From: Bacteroidales bacterium UBA3663
Lineage (GTDB): Bacteria; Bacteroidota; Bacteroidia; Bacteroidales; UBA3663
NCBI GenBank assembly: GCA_002373755.1
Contig: DFJU01000069.1
Location: 1 to 57,135, forward strand
Direction of reading: 5' to 3'
DNA: 57,135 nt
The position numbers and the translations under genes were made by a program. Under the pieces are notes generated by a model, which saw only the letters and a program-made list of their open reading frames with translations, was not told the origin of the DNA and made no database searches. Within the stretch, counting starts at the first letter, position 1. Every line of letters begins with the position of its first letter. Shown here in pieces: positions 1 to 8,971 of this stretch.

Positions 1-418
1 TATCATGAGCATACTCAGGGTTTGCCATCAGCGATGCGATGCTGCCCGTGAGGCTGAAGCTGCCTGTTGTCGAGAACTTGTAATAGTTGCTTGCGTCGGT
101 GCTGAAGGTCGCATTGACGGTCTTTGCGCGGAAATAGACCTTGGAACTCGTTGAGCCGACTGCGGTGCCGATGGTGTAGTTGGTCCATGTGGTCGCGTCG
201 TAGGAATACTGCAACGTCGGTGTTGACAATGGCGAACCGACTTTGCTCAGTGTGACCGTGCTTGTCGTAGTGGCCTTGTTGAAACACAGATAGAAATTCG
301 TGAAGTCATACTTGGTGGCTTCCGTGGCCTCTGTGGCCTCGACAGCTGCACGTGCATTGCCGGCACACAGCATCATGGCTGTAAACAGGCAAAACAAGAG
401 AAAATGTTTGGTTTTCAT
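1..418 (-). CDS. Secreted protein, N-terminal part only (cut by window edge)
   Basis: The first 139 codons of a minus-strand gene that runs off the left edge. The start ATG (416-418) is followed by a clear Sec signal peptide: MKTK, then a hydrophobic stretch LFCLFTAMMLCAG ending near ARAA. The mature part is rich in Thr, Ser, Tyr and Asn and reads as beta strands, for example LQYSYDATTWTNY, SKVYFRAKTVNATF and GSFSLTGSIASLM. From memory this resembles the region ahead of the leucine-rich repeats in BspA-like surface proteins of Bacteroidales. That is an inference, because no repeat falls inside the window. The protein is probably exported to the cell surface. A -7 element lies some 260 bp upstream at 680-687. 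Confidence 0.7.
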   Translation of the reverse strand, partial: MKTKHFLLFCLFTAMMLCAGNARAAVEATEATEATKYDFTNFYLCFNKATTTSTVTLSKVGSPLSTPTLQYSYDATTWTNYTIGTAVGSTSSKVYFRAKTVNATFSTDASNYYKFSTTGSFSLTGSIASLMANPEYAHD

Positions 419-817
419 TTGATTGGAGTTTTGTGGTTAGATATTTTAATGAAAGTTTTTATGCCCAAATGTGTAGTGAAGTGTGTCCCGAGTTAAGGTC
501 GATTAAGGTCGATTTTTGTCAGTCAAATGTCTTGCAGAATGGCGCGATGCCAAAAGCCACGATGCCGGAACTTGACACCACGACACAATAAGCCCCAAAA
601 AGGGCATCTCGAAAAAAATAAAATAAGTGTAGCAAAACAAATGTCTCTATATAATCGTGACTTAACTAAGGGTCGAGTGCAAAGATAGGCGATTTATTTG
701 AAAAGTGGGAGTATTTGTTAAAAAAAGTCAATTGAATCTTTAACTCCGTGGCTTGCTACGCGAATTTGTATTCTCGAGTTTATGAAAATCGATTGCAAAA
801 CGCATTTTAAGCGTTGT
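419..817. other. Intergenic region, about 400 bp
   Basis: No gene is seen. It separates two minus-strand genes, the secreted protein and cdd. It contains a minus-strand -7 element (680-687) and two adjacent copies of TTAAGGTCGA (493-502 and 503-512). A short hairpin-capable segment lies near 590-612, where GCCCC and GGGC flank an A run. If the -7 element is used, the secreted-protein mRNA would have a leader of roughly 250 nt. Confidence 0.5.
680..687 (-). promoter_or_regulatory. Candidate -7 promoter element for the leftmost gene
   Basis: The minus strand reads TATCTTTG, an exact match to the Bacteroidota -7 consensus TAnnTTTG. No good -33 TTTG is visible at the expected distance, so the call rests on the -7 box and on its position upstream of the secreted-protein gene. 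Confidence 0.35.
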
Positions 818-1321
818 TCAATGCTTCTCGGCTGCTGCATCGCATTGCAGGTCCTTTCCGCTGAAGCCGAATGGCAACAGTCCGTCGATGCCGTCGAAGA
901 TGTAGGCTTCGGTTGCAGAGCAGAGCAGGATTTCGATGGGTGCGCCGGCACGGGCCTCGGCCTCGCAGATGACTTGGCGGCACGCTCCGCACGGTGAACA
1001 GATTTCGCGGCCGAATTCGTCACCCTGACGGCTGATAATGGCCAGTTTGTGGATTGCGACGTCGGGATAATTCGCGCCGGCATAGAAGATGGCCGTGCGT
1101 TCGGCACATAGGCCTGACGGGTAGGCGGCGTTTTCCTGATTGCTGCCCGTGATGATTTCGCCGTTGGCCAAAAGCACAGCCGCTCCGACTTTGAAGTTGG
1201 AATATGGAGAGTAGGAGCCTGAGGTGGCCCTTTTTGCCGCTTCGACTACATTTTTTTGTTCGACGGATAGTTCGGAGTGGCTGCAAATGCGTATCTTCGC
1301 GCGAATTTCGATGGTTTTCAT
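818..1321 (-). CDS. cdd: Cytidine deaminase
   Basis: This cytosolic zinc enzyme deaminates cytidine and deoxycytidine to uridine and deoxyuridine in pyrimidine salvage. The 167-residue product has the usual length plus a short N-terminal extension. The zinc and catalytic motif is CAERTA, giving Cys72 and the proton-shuttling Glu74. The second half is PCGACRQ, giving Cys111 and Cys114, the pattern of the homotetrameric T-CDA class. SPYSNFKVGAA near residues 38-48 is the conserved substrate-side segment. The start MKTIEIRAK was chosen because the open frame further upstream runs into the divergent gene and lacks family similarity. A minus-strand -7 element lies 36 bp upstream at 1357-1364. Confidence 0.95.
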   Translation of the reverse strand: MKTIEIRAKIRICSHSELSVEQKNVVEAAKRATSGSYSPYSNFKVGAAVLLANGEIITGSNQENAAYPSGLCAERTAIFYAGANYPDVAIHKLAIISRQGDEFGREICSPCGACRQVICEAEARAGAPIEILLCSATEAYIFDGIDGLLPFGFSGKDLQCDAAAEKH

Positions 1322-1356
1322 GATCGGAATATTTTTCAAAATTTCAAAAATATACG

Positions 1357-1364
1357 CAAAGATA
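1357..1364 (-). promoter_or_regulatory. Candidate -7 element for cdd
   Basis: The minus strand reads TATCTTTG, matching TAnnTTTG. A CTTGG about 20 bp upstream could serve as the -33 element. The box touches the start codon of the divergent glucosaminidase gene, only 42 bp from the cdd start, so the two genes may compete for this space. Confidence 0.45.
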
Positions 1365-2395
1365 TGCCAAATGCAATCATTCGCCAAGATTTTAGTCGCT
1401 TAATTCGTCGTGCGACAGCGTTTTTCATCATTGCAGCGTTGCACGCCGTGGTTTCTGTGTCGGTTTTTGCACGTGTCAACTGTCCGGATCAGGGCCGACG
1501 GCTTTCGGCCGACGAATATTGCCGCCTCTATGCCGAAGAGGCCCAGCGGCAGATGAAGAAATATGGCATTCCGGCCAGCATCACGTTGGCGCAGGGAATG
1601 TTCGAGAGCGGCTACGGGTCGAGCTACATCGCCGTGAAGGGCAACAACCACTTCGGCATCAAGGCATATCATGGTTGGACGGGTGCCGTGGTGCGATGCG
1701 ACGACGACGACAAGGCCGAGCCGTTCTGCAAGTTCTCGAGCGTCAAGGAGGGCTACGAATATCACTCGAAATTCCTTCGCGAGAGCACGCGCTACGCGAG
1801 TCTGTTCAAGTTGAGCTCGACCGACTACAAGGGCTGGGCTAAGGGCTTGCAGAAGTGCGGCTACGCGACCAATCCGAAGTATCCGCAACTGCTGATCGAC
1901 GTCATTGAACGCTACAATCTGGCGGCCTACGACAAGACATCGGCAAAGACGTTGGCCAAGGCATCGGACAAGAAAGCGGCGGAAAAGAAGGCGGCGCAGA
2001 CGGCAAGCAAGTCGAAGTCAAATTCGCGTAGCAGGGGAAAGGCATCGGCCACAATTGCCCGTCCGGTGAAAAAGTCAGGCCAGAGGCTGAAATATGTGGT
2101 TGCAACGCGCATGGACAATCTGTCGTCGCTGGCAAAAGAGTTCCATATGAGCGAACGTCAGCTGCGCAACTGGAACGACCTGCCGAAGGGCTACCAGCTG
2201 CACGAGGGTGAAATCGTCTATCTGCAAGGCAAGCGCGAAAAGTCGGAGCGGGCGTTCCCGACCCACAAGGTGGCTTTGGGCGAATCGTTGCAGAGCATCT
2301 CGCAGCGCTATGGTGTGACGGTGAAAAGCATCGTGCGCCGCAACAAACTGCGCAGTGCAACCGTGCAACCCGGCCAGGTGCTGAAATTGCGATGA
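1364..2395 (+). CDS. Secreted glucosaminidase (FlgJ/LytG-type) with two LysM repeats
   Basis: A 343-residue exported peptidoglycan hydrolase that should cut between N-acetylglucosamine and N-acetylmuramic acid during wall growth. A hydrophobic export signal covers residues 17-36 (AFFIIAALHAVVSVSVFA). The glucosaminidase domain spans about 48-190. ITLAQGMFESGYGSSYIA contains the expected catalytic Glu81, followed by KGNNHFGIK and the aromatic-rich YKGWAKGLQKCGYAT. A low-complexity Lys/Ala/Ser linker (about 195-240) leads to two LysM-like modules, about 243-290 and 302-343; the second (HKVALGESLQSISQRYGV) is the clearer. LysM modules bind peptidoglycan. The start at 1364 was chosen because an upstream TTG would overlap cdd and precede the signal peptide by 29 residues. 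Confidence 0.9.
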   Translation: MPNAIIRQDFSRLIRRATAFFIIAALHAVVSVSVFARVNCPDQGRRLSADEYCRLYAEEAQRQMKKYGIPASITLAQGMFESGYGSSYIAVKGNNHFGIKAYHGWTGAVVRCDDDDKAEPFCKFSSVKEGYEYHSKFLRESTRYASLFKLSSTDYKGWAKGLQKCGYATNPKYPQLLIDVIERYNLAAYDKTSAKTLAKASDKKAAEKKAAQTASKSKSNSRSRGKASATIARPVKKSGQRLKYVVATRMDNLSSLAKEFHMSERQLRNWNDLPKGYQLHEGEIVYLQGKREKSERAFPTHKVALGESLQSISQRYGVTVKSIVRRNKLRSATVQPGQVLKLR

Positions 2396-2484
2396 CGAGG
2401 TTGCTTTCCACAGCACAAAACGCTGCACAAAATTGTACGATTTTACCCCATTTTGGTTAAAAAAGACAAATTCGGCCGATGCAC

Positions 2485-2515
2485 TTGTTTCCTTTTGCGA
2501 AACTAAGTATATTTG
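2485..2515 (+). promoter_or_regulatory. Promoter of the ROK kinase gene
   Basis: The -7 box TATATTTG is at 2508-2515 and a TTG-containing -33 (TTGT) is at about 2485-2488, spaced 19 bp. The start codon lies 24 bp after the -7 box, a normal short leader for Bacteroidota. Confidence 0.6.
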
Positions 2516-2538
2516 CGGCAACATTAAACCTTATTATC

Positions 2539-3501
2539 ATGTCTCAATGTAAACCCTACGTTTTAGGTATTGATATGGGCGGAACCAACACCGTGATCGG
2601 ATTGGTCGATGCCCGTGGAAAAATAGTGTCCACTGCTGCGATGAAAACTCGCGACTACGCTGAATTTGAGGATTTTACGGATGCTTTGTGCCGCAATGCG
2701 CATCAGTTGATGAGCGAGGCCGACGCACTTGATATGGTGGGCGGAATCGGAATAGGTGCGCCAAATGCGAACTACTATTCAGGCACCATCGAAGAAGCTC
2801 CGAACCTGCCTTGGCATGGCATCTTGCCGCTTGGTGAGGCACTCAGCCAGGCCCTCGACATCCCGGTGACGGTGACGAACGATGCCAATGCGGCAGCCAT
2901 CGGCGAAATGACCTATGGCGCAGCACGCGGAATGCGTGACTTCATCATGATTACGCTTGGCACCGGCGTTGGTTCTGGCATCGTGGTCAACGGCCAGTTG
3001 GTCTATGGCAACGACGGTTTTGCCGGCGAGTTGGGTCACACTTGCGCCATTCGCGACGGCCGCCAATGCGGTTGCGGCAAGAAGGGCTGTCTGGAGACCT
3101 ATTGTTCGGCAACGGGTGTCGCCCGTACGGCAGTCGAATTCTTGCAGACGCGCAGCGAAGACAGCCTCTTGCGCAAGTTGGATCCCGACACCATCACGTC
3201 GAAGGACGTCTATGAGGCTGCGATGAAGGGCGATGCCCTCTCGCGCGAGATTTTCGACTTCACGGGCCGCATCATGGGCATGGCGTTTGCCGATTTCGTG
3301 GCATTCTCGGCACCGGAGGCCATCGTACTGTTCGGCGGTCTGGCTCAGGCGGGCGACCTGCTGATGAAGCCTATCCGCGAGGCGATGGAGGCAAATCTGC
3401 TGCCATGCTGGAAGGGCAAGATCAAGCTTGTGCCGTCGGCATTGAAGGCCAGCGAAGCCGCCGTGCTCGGTGCTGCCGCACTTGGCTGGAAAGCGAAGTG
3501 A
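2539..3501 (+). CDS. ROK-family sugar kinase (glucokinase-like)
   Basis: A 320-residue cytosolic kinase of the ROK family, most likely phosphorylating glucose or a related hexose at C6 with ATP. The phosphate-1 motif is GIDMGGTNTVIGLVD near residues 10-24. Residues 163-167 GELGH supply the sugar-contacting Glu and the zinc-binding His, and CGCGKKGCLE supplies the three zinc cysteines of the ROK signature. LFGGLAQAGD matches the C-terminal nucleotide-side motif. There is no N-terminal helix-turn-helix, so it is a kinase rather than a NagC/XylR-type repressor. The start MSQCKPY was chosen over an upstream in-frame ATG at 2479 because the promoter lies between them. A terminator follows at 3529-3557. 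Substrate specificity (glucose, mannose or amino sugar) cannot be fixed from sequence alone. Confidence 0.9.
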   Translation: MSQCKPYVLGIDMGGTNTVIGLVDARGKIVSTAAMKTRDYAEFEDFTDALCRNAHQLMSEADALDMVGGIGIGAPNANYYSGTIEEAPNLPWHGILPLGEALSQALDIPVTVTNDANAAAIGEMTYGAARGMRDFIMITLGTGVGSGIVVNGQLVYGNDGFAGELGHTCAIRDGRQCGCGKKGCLETYCSATGVARTAVEFLQTRSEDSLLRKLDPDTITSKDVYEAAMKGDALSREIFDFTGRIMGMAFADFVAFSAPEAIVLFGGLAQAGDLLMKPIREAMEANLLPCWKGKIKLVPSALKASEAAVLGAAALGWKAK

Positions 3502-3528
3502 CATCGGCCAAAGAGATGAACCAAAGAC

Positions 3529-3557
3529 CCCTCCCGAAATGTCTGGGAGGGATTTTT
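3529..3557 (+). terminator. Intrinsic terminator after the ROK kinase gene
   Basis: A perfect 7-bp stem CCCTCCC (3529-3535) / GGGAGGG (3545-3551) with a 9-nt loop is followed by A and five T. Confidence 0.85.
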
Positions 3558-3630
3558 GTGTCCGATTTCCGGCGCATCGGACAAAGATATTAAAACTGAA
3601 ATTTGAACAACCATAGAGGTATTGTGTCGT

Positions 3631-6477
3631 ATGATTGAAGTGTTGGGTGCCCGAGTGCACAATCTGAAAAATATTGACGTGACCATTCCGAGCCACTCCC
3701 TGACCGTCTTCACCGGACTGTCGGGCAGCGGCAAGTCGTCGTTGGCGTTCGACACCATCTATGCCGAGGGTCAGCGGCGCTACATCGAGACGTTCAGCAG
3801 CTATGCACGCAACTTTCTTGGCAACATGGAACGGCCGGACGTCGATAAGATTTCGGGTCTGAGCCCCGTCATCAGCATCGAACAGAAGACGGTGAACCAC
3901 AATCCGCGCTCGACCGTGGGCACAACGACCGAAATCTACGACTTCCTGCGACTGCTCTACGCGCGCGCCGGCGAGGCATACAGCTACCAGAGCGGCGAGA
4001 AGATGGTGAAGTTCAGTGAAGACCAGATTCTGGAACTGCTCATCAGCGACTACAACGAGAAGCGCGTCTATCTGCTTGCGCCATTGGTCAGAAACCGCAA
4101 GGGACACTACCGCGAACTGTTCGAGCAGCTGCGCAAGAAGGGCTACCTGAACGTCCGCGTGGACGGCGAGATGCGCGAAATCCTGCACGGCCTCCAGCTC
4201 GACCGCTACAAGAACCACTCAATCGAACTTGTGGTCGATAAGATGCGGGTGAGCGGCATCGACGAACATCGGCTACGCGAATCCGTGCGTTTGGCAATGC
4301 GCATGGGCGAGGGCATGATGATGGTGATGGAGAAGGACGGCGACGAGAAAATCAAGTACTACAGCCGGATGCTGATGGACCCCGTGACGGGTCTGGCCTA
4401 CAAGGACCCTGCGCCGCACGACTTCTCGTTCAACTCGCCGATGGGTGCCTGTCCGCACTGCCACGGACTGGGTCATGTGACGCAGGTCGATCGCGAAAAA
4501 ATCATCCCCAACCCGAAACTGTCGATTGCGGCGGGCGGCATCGCGCCATTGGGCAAAAAGAAGAACTCGATGATTTTCTGGCAGATAGAGGCCCTGCTCG
4601 GCACGTACCAATGCTCGTTGGACACGCCCATCGACGAACTGCCCGACGATGCCATCAACGGTGTGCTCTACGGAACGGGCGAGGTCTATCACGTGGGCGA
4701 CGAGCATACGGGCTATTCGATGATGACGATGCCTTACGAGGGTCTGGTGAAGTACATCCAGGACTCGATTGGCGATGAGGCATCGGCCAAGGAGAGACGC
4801 TGGGCAGAGTCGTTCAGTTCGGAGATGGAGTGTCCGGTGTGTCATGGCCAACGGCTCAATCAGGAGTCGCTGCACTATCTGTTGGCCGGCAAAAACATCG
4901 CGCAGGTGTCCGACATGACCCTCACCGACCTGCAACAATGGCTCACCGAGCTGCCAAGCCACATGAACGAACGGCAGTGCAGCATCTCGGCCGAAATCCT
5001 CAAGGAGATCCAGACGCGCCTGCAGTTCCTGATTGACGTCGGCCTGAGTTACCTCTCGCTCGGACGCGCCACGATGACGCTGTCGGGCGGCGAGTCGCAG
5101 CGTATCCGGTTGGCCACACAGATCGGCAGCCAGCTGGTCAACGTGCTCTACATCCTCGACGAACCCTCCATCGGCCTTCATCAGCGTGACAACGAGCTGC
5201 TTATCAATTCGTTGAAGAAACTACGCGACATCGGCAACACGGTCATCGTCGTCGAACATGACCGCGACATGATGCTTGCGGCCGACTACGTGGTTGACAT
5301 CGGCCCTGCTGCCGGACGCAATGGCGGCAACGTCGTCTTCCAGGGTACGCCCGACGAGATGCTGCGCGCCAACACACTCACGGCCGACTATCTGTACGGC
5401 ACGCGGAGCATCGAGGTGCCCGATGTGCGTCGGCCGGGCAACGGCAAGTCGCTGGTCATCCGTGGAGCATCGGGCCACAACCTGAAGGACATCGACGTGC
5501 GGTTCCCGCTGGGCTGTCTGCTGGGCATCACCGGCGTGTCGGGTTCGGGCAAGTCGAGCCTCATCCAAGGCACGTTGCAGCCCATCCTGTCGCAACATTT
5601 CTACCGCTCGCTCACCGCGCCGCTGCCCTACCGCGCCATCGAGGGACTGGAACACATCGACAAGGTCATCAACGTCGATCAGTCGCCGCTGGGACGCACC
5701 CCGCGCAGTAATCCGGCCACCTACACCGGCGTCTTCCAGGACATCCGCAACCTGTTCGTGTCGATGCCGGAGTCGCAGATGCGCGGCTACAAGGCAGGCC
5801 GTTTCTCGTTCAATGTGGGTGGCGGCCGATGCGAAGCCTGCTCGGGCAACGGCTACAAGACATTGGAGATGAACTTCCTGCCCGACGTGATGGCACCGTG
5901 CGAAGTGTGCCACGGCAAACGCTACAACCGCGAGACGCTCGAAGTGCGCTTCAAGGGCAAGTCCATCGCCGACGTGCTCGACATGACCATCAACCAGGCG
6001 TGCGAATTCTTCGAGAACGTGCCCGTCATCCTCAACAAGATCAAGGTGTTGCAGGAGGTCGGCCTCGGCTACATCAAGCTCGGACAGCCCTCATCGACCC
6101 TTTCGGGCGGCGAGTCGCAGCGTGTCAAGTTGGCCACCGAACTGAGCCGCAAGCAGACGGGCAAGACGCTCTACATCCTCGACGAACCGACCACTGGCCT
6201 GCATTTCGAAGACATCCGCGTGCTGCTCGGCGTGCTCAACCAGCTCGTCGAACGCGGTAATTCGGTCTTCGTCATCGAACACAACATGGACGTCATCAAG
6301 TCGTGCGACTACATCATCGACATGGGTCCCGACGGCGGTTCGGCAGGCGGTCGCGTAGTGGCCAATGGCACTCCCGAAGAGATCTGCGGTCTGACCGACG
6401 ACAAGTCGCACGCGGCCGACACTCCGACTACGCGATTTTTGCGCGAGGAGCTGCTACACCAACGGCCGAAAGTGTAA
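3631..6477 (+). CDS. uvrA: UvrA, excinuclease ABC subunit A
   Basis: The damage-recognition ATPase of nucleotide excision repair; a dimer scans DNA and loads UvrB. At 948 residues it has the standard length. Two ABC modules are present. Walker A motifs are GLSGSGKS (29-36) and GVSGSGKS (about 635-642). ABC signatures LSGGESQR lie at about 484 and 824, and Walker B/D-loop strings read LYILDEPS and LYILDEPT. Cysteine pairs CPHC (about 274) and CPVC (about 401) interrupt module I, and CEAC (734) and CEVC (757) form the conserved zinc finger of module II. The ATG at 3631 was chosen over an in-frame TTG three codons upstream. A 7-bp inverted repeat GTCCGAT/ATCGGAC (3560-3582) lies in the leader; it is an operator candidate without proof. 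UvrB is not in the window. Confidence 0.97.
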   Translation: MIEVLGARVHNLKNIDVTIPSHSLTVFTGLSGSGKSSLAFDTIYAEGQRRYIETFSSYARNFLGNMERPDVDKISGLSPVISIEQKTVNHNPRSTVGTTTEIYDFLRLLYARAGEAYSYQSGEKMVKFSEDQILELLISDYNEKRVYLLAPLVRNRKGHYRELFEQLRKKGYLNVRVDGEMREILHGLQLDRYKNHSIELVVDKMRVSGIDEHRLRESVRLAMRMGEGMMMVMEKDGDEKIKYYSRMLMDPVTGLAYKDPAPHDFSFNSPMGACPHCHGLGHVTQVDREKIIPNPKLSIAAGGIAPLGKKKNSMIFWQIEALLGTYQCSLDTPIDELPDDAINGVLYGTGEVYHVGDEHTGYSMMTMPYEGLVKYIQDSIGDEASAKERRWAESFSSEMECPVCHGQRLNQESLHYLLAGKNIAQVSDMTLTDLQQWLTELPSHMNERQCSISAEILKEIQTRLQFLIDVGLSYLSLGRATMTLSGGESQRIRLATQIGSQLVNVLYILDEPSIGLHQRDNELLINSLKKLRDIGNTVIVVEHDRDMMLAADYVVDIGPAAGRNGGNVVFQGTPDEMLRANTLTADYLYGTRSIEVPDVRRPGNGKSLVIRGASGHNLKDIDVRFPLGCLLGITGVSGSGKSSLIQGTLQPILSQHFYRSLTAPLPYRAIEGLEHIDKVINVDQSPLGRTPRSNPATYTGVFQDIRNLFVSMPESQMRGYKAGRFSFNVGGGRCEACSGNGYKTLEMNFLPDVMAPCEVCHGKRYNRETLEVRFKGKSIADVLDMTINQACEFFENVPVILNKIKVLQEVGLGYIKLGQPSSTLSGGESQRVKLATELSRKQTGKTLYILDEPTTGLHFEDIRVLLGVLNQLVERGNSVFVIEHNMDVIKSCDYIIDMGPDGGSAGGRVVANGTPEEICGLTDDKSHAADTPTTRFLREELLHQRPKV

Positions 6478-6651
6478 AGGGATGTTTCAAAAAACAGGAA
6501 TTAGAGAATTTTAGAATTTCTAATTTGTTGAGAATGAATATTGTTGAGAATTTGAGACTTCATTTCAATCAATTTTTAGAAATCCCCTAAAGTATTTTAG
6601 AATTTTGGCAAGACGACAAATTGTCGAGCAGATGTCCAACATCACCGAAGT

Positions 6652-7359
6652 ATGAAATTAGCAGAAAATGCCTTGAAAAAGTTACCGCACGTCATCCTCA
6701 GCCTACTTCTGTTGGCCGGATGCGACCCCAATTGGAGTCCCTACTACACGTCTATCGGCGACGGATTCTACTATAGTTCCGACAAGGAATATGGTGTCGA
6801 TGAATTGGTCTATGACTATGAGTTTCTGCCGAATCACGTCGATTCCATCGTCTTTTGCGACACCCTGCAAGTGCGGAACGTCGTGCGCATAGACTCGAAC
6901 CACCACGTTTATGGCATCGTGGATATGCATGTTGTCGAGTTTGAGGACGACGACAACTTCATTTTGGCCGAGCAGAAACCCAAAGACAAATTTGAAAAAA
7001 TGGATTGGGGAGACGAATACGATTCCTACAGATTGTTTCGTGATGAATACAATTTTATGGAATACTGGATTGTTGACAAACGGACGACAACCATCTATGG
7101 ACCGCTCTCCATCGGTCAATATCACAAATACCGGGAGCAGTTGGGCGTGCCCGACGACTTGAAACTATACGTTGAAAAGAGCAACTCAGAACAATGGATG
7201 ACCAAAGTCTTTGGGTGGCTGATGATGGCTCTTGGATTTGCAATAGTTTTGATAATCATGGCGTTACCATTGTTGTTGGTCGTTTTAGGGCTCGAATTCA
7301 TCATCGGAAAAATAAAAAAGCGAAACGCAGATTCAAAGACTTCTGATAACCTCAAATAA
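6652..7359 (+). CDS. Lipoprotein with a C-terminal membrane segment, unknown function
   Basis: A 235-residue protein that I do not recognise. The N terminus is a lipoprotein signal (VILSLLLLAGC, lipidated Cys24), so it should be anchored in a membrane facing the periplasm. The middle (25-180) is acidic and rich in Tyr and Asp, with beta-like strings such as DGFYYSSDKEYG and RLFRDEYNFMEYWIVD. A second hydrophobic stretch of about 30 residues at 190-220 (WLMMALGFAIVLIIMALPLLLVV) ends in the basic tail KIKKRN. Having both a lipobox and a C-terminal transmembrane helix is unusual; the protein may stay in the inner membrane. It stands alone between uvrA and two hairpins. Confidence 0.75.
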   Translation: MKLAENALKKLPHVILSLLLLAGCDPNWSPYYTSIGDGFYYSSDKEYGVDELVYDYEFLPNHVDSIVFCDTLQVRNVVRIDSNHHVYGIVDMHVVEFEDDDNFILAEQKPKDKFEKMDWGDEYDSYRLFRDEYNFMEYWIVDKRTTTIYGPLSIGQYHKYREQLGVPDDLKLYVEKSNSEQWMTKVFGWLMMALGFAIVLIIMALPLLLVVLGLEFIIGKIKKRNADSKTSDNLK

Positions 7360-7402
7360 CATTCAGACTGGGCGTTCGGCCAATGGAAACTCCAAAATGT
7401 TT

Positions 7403-7444
7403 CACCGAATTTAGCGAATTGATTTTCATTCGTTAAATTCGGTG
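7403..7444 (+). terminator. Strong hairpin downstream of the lipoprotein gene
   Basis: Sixteen-base arms CACCGAATTTAGCGAA (7403-7418) and TTCGTTAAATTCGGTG (7429-7444) pair throughout with one G-T wobble around a 10-nt loop. No immediate T run follows, so it could be a mobile-repeat remnant or RNA-stabilising hairpin instead of a true terminator. Confidence 0.5.
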
Positions 7445-7477
7445 AATAATAATTTTTAACAACTACTTAAAGAATGA

Positions 7478-7515
7478 AGGAGCGGAATATCATCGATACT
7501 CCACTCCTATTTTTT
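7478..7515 (+). terminator. Intrinsic terminator
   Basis: AGGAG (7478-7482) and GGA pair with TCC and CTCCT (7504-7508), with one C-A mismatch, followed by A and six T. It is the likely transcription end for the 6652 lipoprotein gene. The remainder up to 7762 shows no gene. Confidence 0.6.
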
Positions 7516-7762
7516 GTTTTTGGCCAATGCCCAACGGCCGTCAATCCCTCTGGAATCCGTGCAGCAGGAAATGTTGCAGAGTTTTTATAAAGTATACTTC
7601 ATGAAATCAAGACAAGGAAGCCTTTGTTTGACAAATTTTCTTGTGTCCATTTCACTCGAAATGGAAAATCATCGATAACCACTTTTTCGGCCGATTTCCC
7701 AATTTCGCACTAAAATTTTGGAATTTCTGGCCAATGGAAATCTTCCTAACGAAAAACTTCGC

Positions 7763-7770
7763 TATCTTTG
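7763..7770 (+). promoter_or_regulatory. Candidate -7 element for the ncRNA
   Basis: TATCTTTG is an exact match to TAnnTTTG. No convincing -33 TTTG sits 19-21 bp upstream. Initiation would be expected about 6-8 nt downstream, which fits the start of the structured stretch. Confidence 0.5.
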
Positions 7771-7775
7771 TAGCC

Positions 7776-8076
7776 GTTTTGGTGCCACAACGGTGGAGGA
7801 ACACCAATTCTTTATTGTAAAAGACGCTATAAACGGCTTTATCTTTCTTTTCGAAAACTTCGCAAACTTTCTGTATAAGTGAAGATGATGTAACGATTTT
7901 AGTGTCTGCGTGAGCAGATTGTATACTGTCTCACATTTTGCTCGTGAGGGCAAATGTGTTCGTACGTATATATCTTGCTAGGCGTGGGCTTTCATCGTTG
8001 CTTATCTACTTATACAGGCAATGCGAAGGCCTTCGAAATCGGGTAAGCAACAATATAGATGGCTCCCGTCTTTTTT
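7776..8076 (+). ncRNA. Candidate structured non-coding RNA, about 300 nt
   Basis: No reading frame of protein character covers this stretch, yet it has a -7 box just upstream, several helices and an intrinsic terminator at its end. The 5' helix TTGGTG (7779-7784)/CACCAA (7802-7807) encloses CCAC/GTGG with a 3-nt loop. CACATTTTGC (7932-7941) pairs with GCAAATGTG (7950-7958) with one bulge. GTTGCTTA (7997-8004) pairs with TAAGCAAC (8044-8051) and encloses the palindrome CGAAGGCCTTCG (8024-8035). The terminator is at 8057-8076. Size, isolated position and promoter-to-terminator layout fit the 6S-like Bacteroidales-1 class as I remember it, but I cannot confirm the family. It lacks the conserved ends of tmRNA and the GAGGAAAGTCC core of RNase P RNA. 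Confidence 0.55.
8057..8076 (+). terminator. Intrinsic terminator of the ncRNA
   Basis: AGATGG (8057-8062) pairs with CCGTCT (8066-8071) around the loop CTC, followed by T at 8072-8076. An ATG at 8059 lies inside this hairpin, which argues against using it as the start of the following gene. Confidence 0.65.
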
Positions 8077-8130
8077 ATGTTTAAATCTAATGCTGAATTT
8101 GGAGCAAGGAGGCGACAGAATGCCCGTTTT

Positions 8131-8954
8131 ATGGCTGTGGTTTATAAGTATTATCCTCCTACGGAATATACAAAGGATGCTTTGTTGAAAGGATATTTCT
8201 TTTTTTGCAAGGCAAAAAGTCAGAATGACCCATTTGAAGCATCGTTTAAATTGGTCAATAATCCAGAATTTCGTGATTACCTTATAAAAAAAAGCAATGT
8301 GGATCCCAATGCTGACCAAGTAATGGGAAACTACGGCATTTGCTGTTTCTCAACAGAAAATAACAATAAGCATCTTTGGGCGCATTATGCAGCAAATTAT
8401 TCTGGAATCGTAATCGGGTATGATGATGTGGCGTTTAATAGCTTTTATAGTAATAGTACATTTCAAATACGTCTTCCCTACGTTGAGACAATATACGTTG
8501 ACAAGTGCCCTACATTTGATGACGAATATGAAAATTTGATTCCGAAATATGTTTATTCAGAGCCAAATCAAGAAGGATTGCCAAGACAACTATATTTGTC
8601 TGATGTGAGAACCGATCAAAAAAATGTGATGAGTTTTTCATCCGTTTGTGCTCAATAAAGGAAAAGGCGACATGGGAAAATGAAAAAGAACTCAGATTGT
8701 TGGCTTGCCGAGATGTAACTGAAAATAAAAATCGATTGGAAAAAATAGGGATTGAATTTCTCGAAAATGGCTATAAAATTCCATTTCCAGAGGAATGTGT
8801 GCGAGAAATAATAATTGGACACAATTACCAGTTGGAGTGGGATTTTCTTCATGCACTCATGAAAAAATATCCTGCAATCCAATCAATATGCAAGACGAGT
8901 CCAATGATGCCTTTTGATATTGCTTTAGAACAATTGAAATTTAAAAAATATTAA
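8131..8954 (+). pseudogene. DUF2971 protein gene, split by a frameshift
   Basis: Two frames together encode one DUF2971-type protein of about 274 residues. The first runs from MAVVYKYYPP (8131) to a TAA at 8656-8658 and carries the N-terminal family features: VYKYY, KAKSQNDPFEASF, ICCFSTENNN and LWAHYAANYSGIVIGYD. The second, offset by -1, supplies the rest: FFIRLCSIKEKATWENEKELRLL and VREIIIGHNY. The frames can be joined at or after the seven-A run at 8618-8624, where the -1 frame reads on without a stop into FFIRLCS. This may be a real mutation, a homopolymer sequencing error or, less likely, programmed slippage. DUF2971 is of unknown biochemical role; some related families are linked to abortive infection. 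The start at 8131 was preferred because the upstream ATG lies in a terminator. The gene is AT-rich, unlike the surrounding chromosome. Confidence 0.75.
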
Positions 8955-8971
8955 CTTAAAAAGTGTGTGTC

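Noticed and set aside
3560..3582. SOS-type LexA operator upstream of uvrA
   Set aside because: The inverted repeat GTCCGAT/ATCGGAC does not match a LexA box I know, and there is no second site or lexA gene to support it.
2779..4218. 479-codon open frame on the minus strand
   Set aside because: It lies wholly antisense to the ROK kinase and uvrA genes, whose family motifs are complete. Long antisense frames are common in this GC-rich, codon-biased DNA.
7776..8076. tmRNA, RNase P RNA or retron RNA
   Set aside because: It lacks the conserved ends of tmRNA and the RNase P core, and no reverse transcriptase lies nearby.
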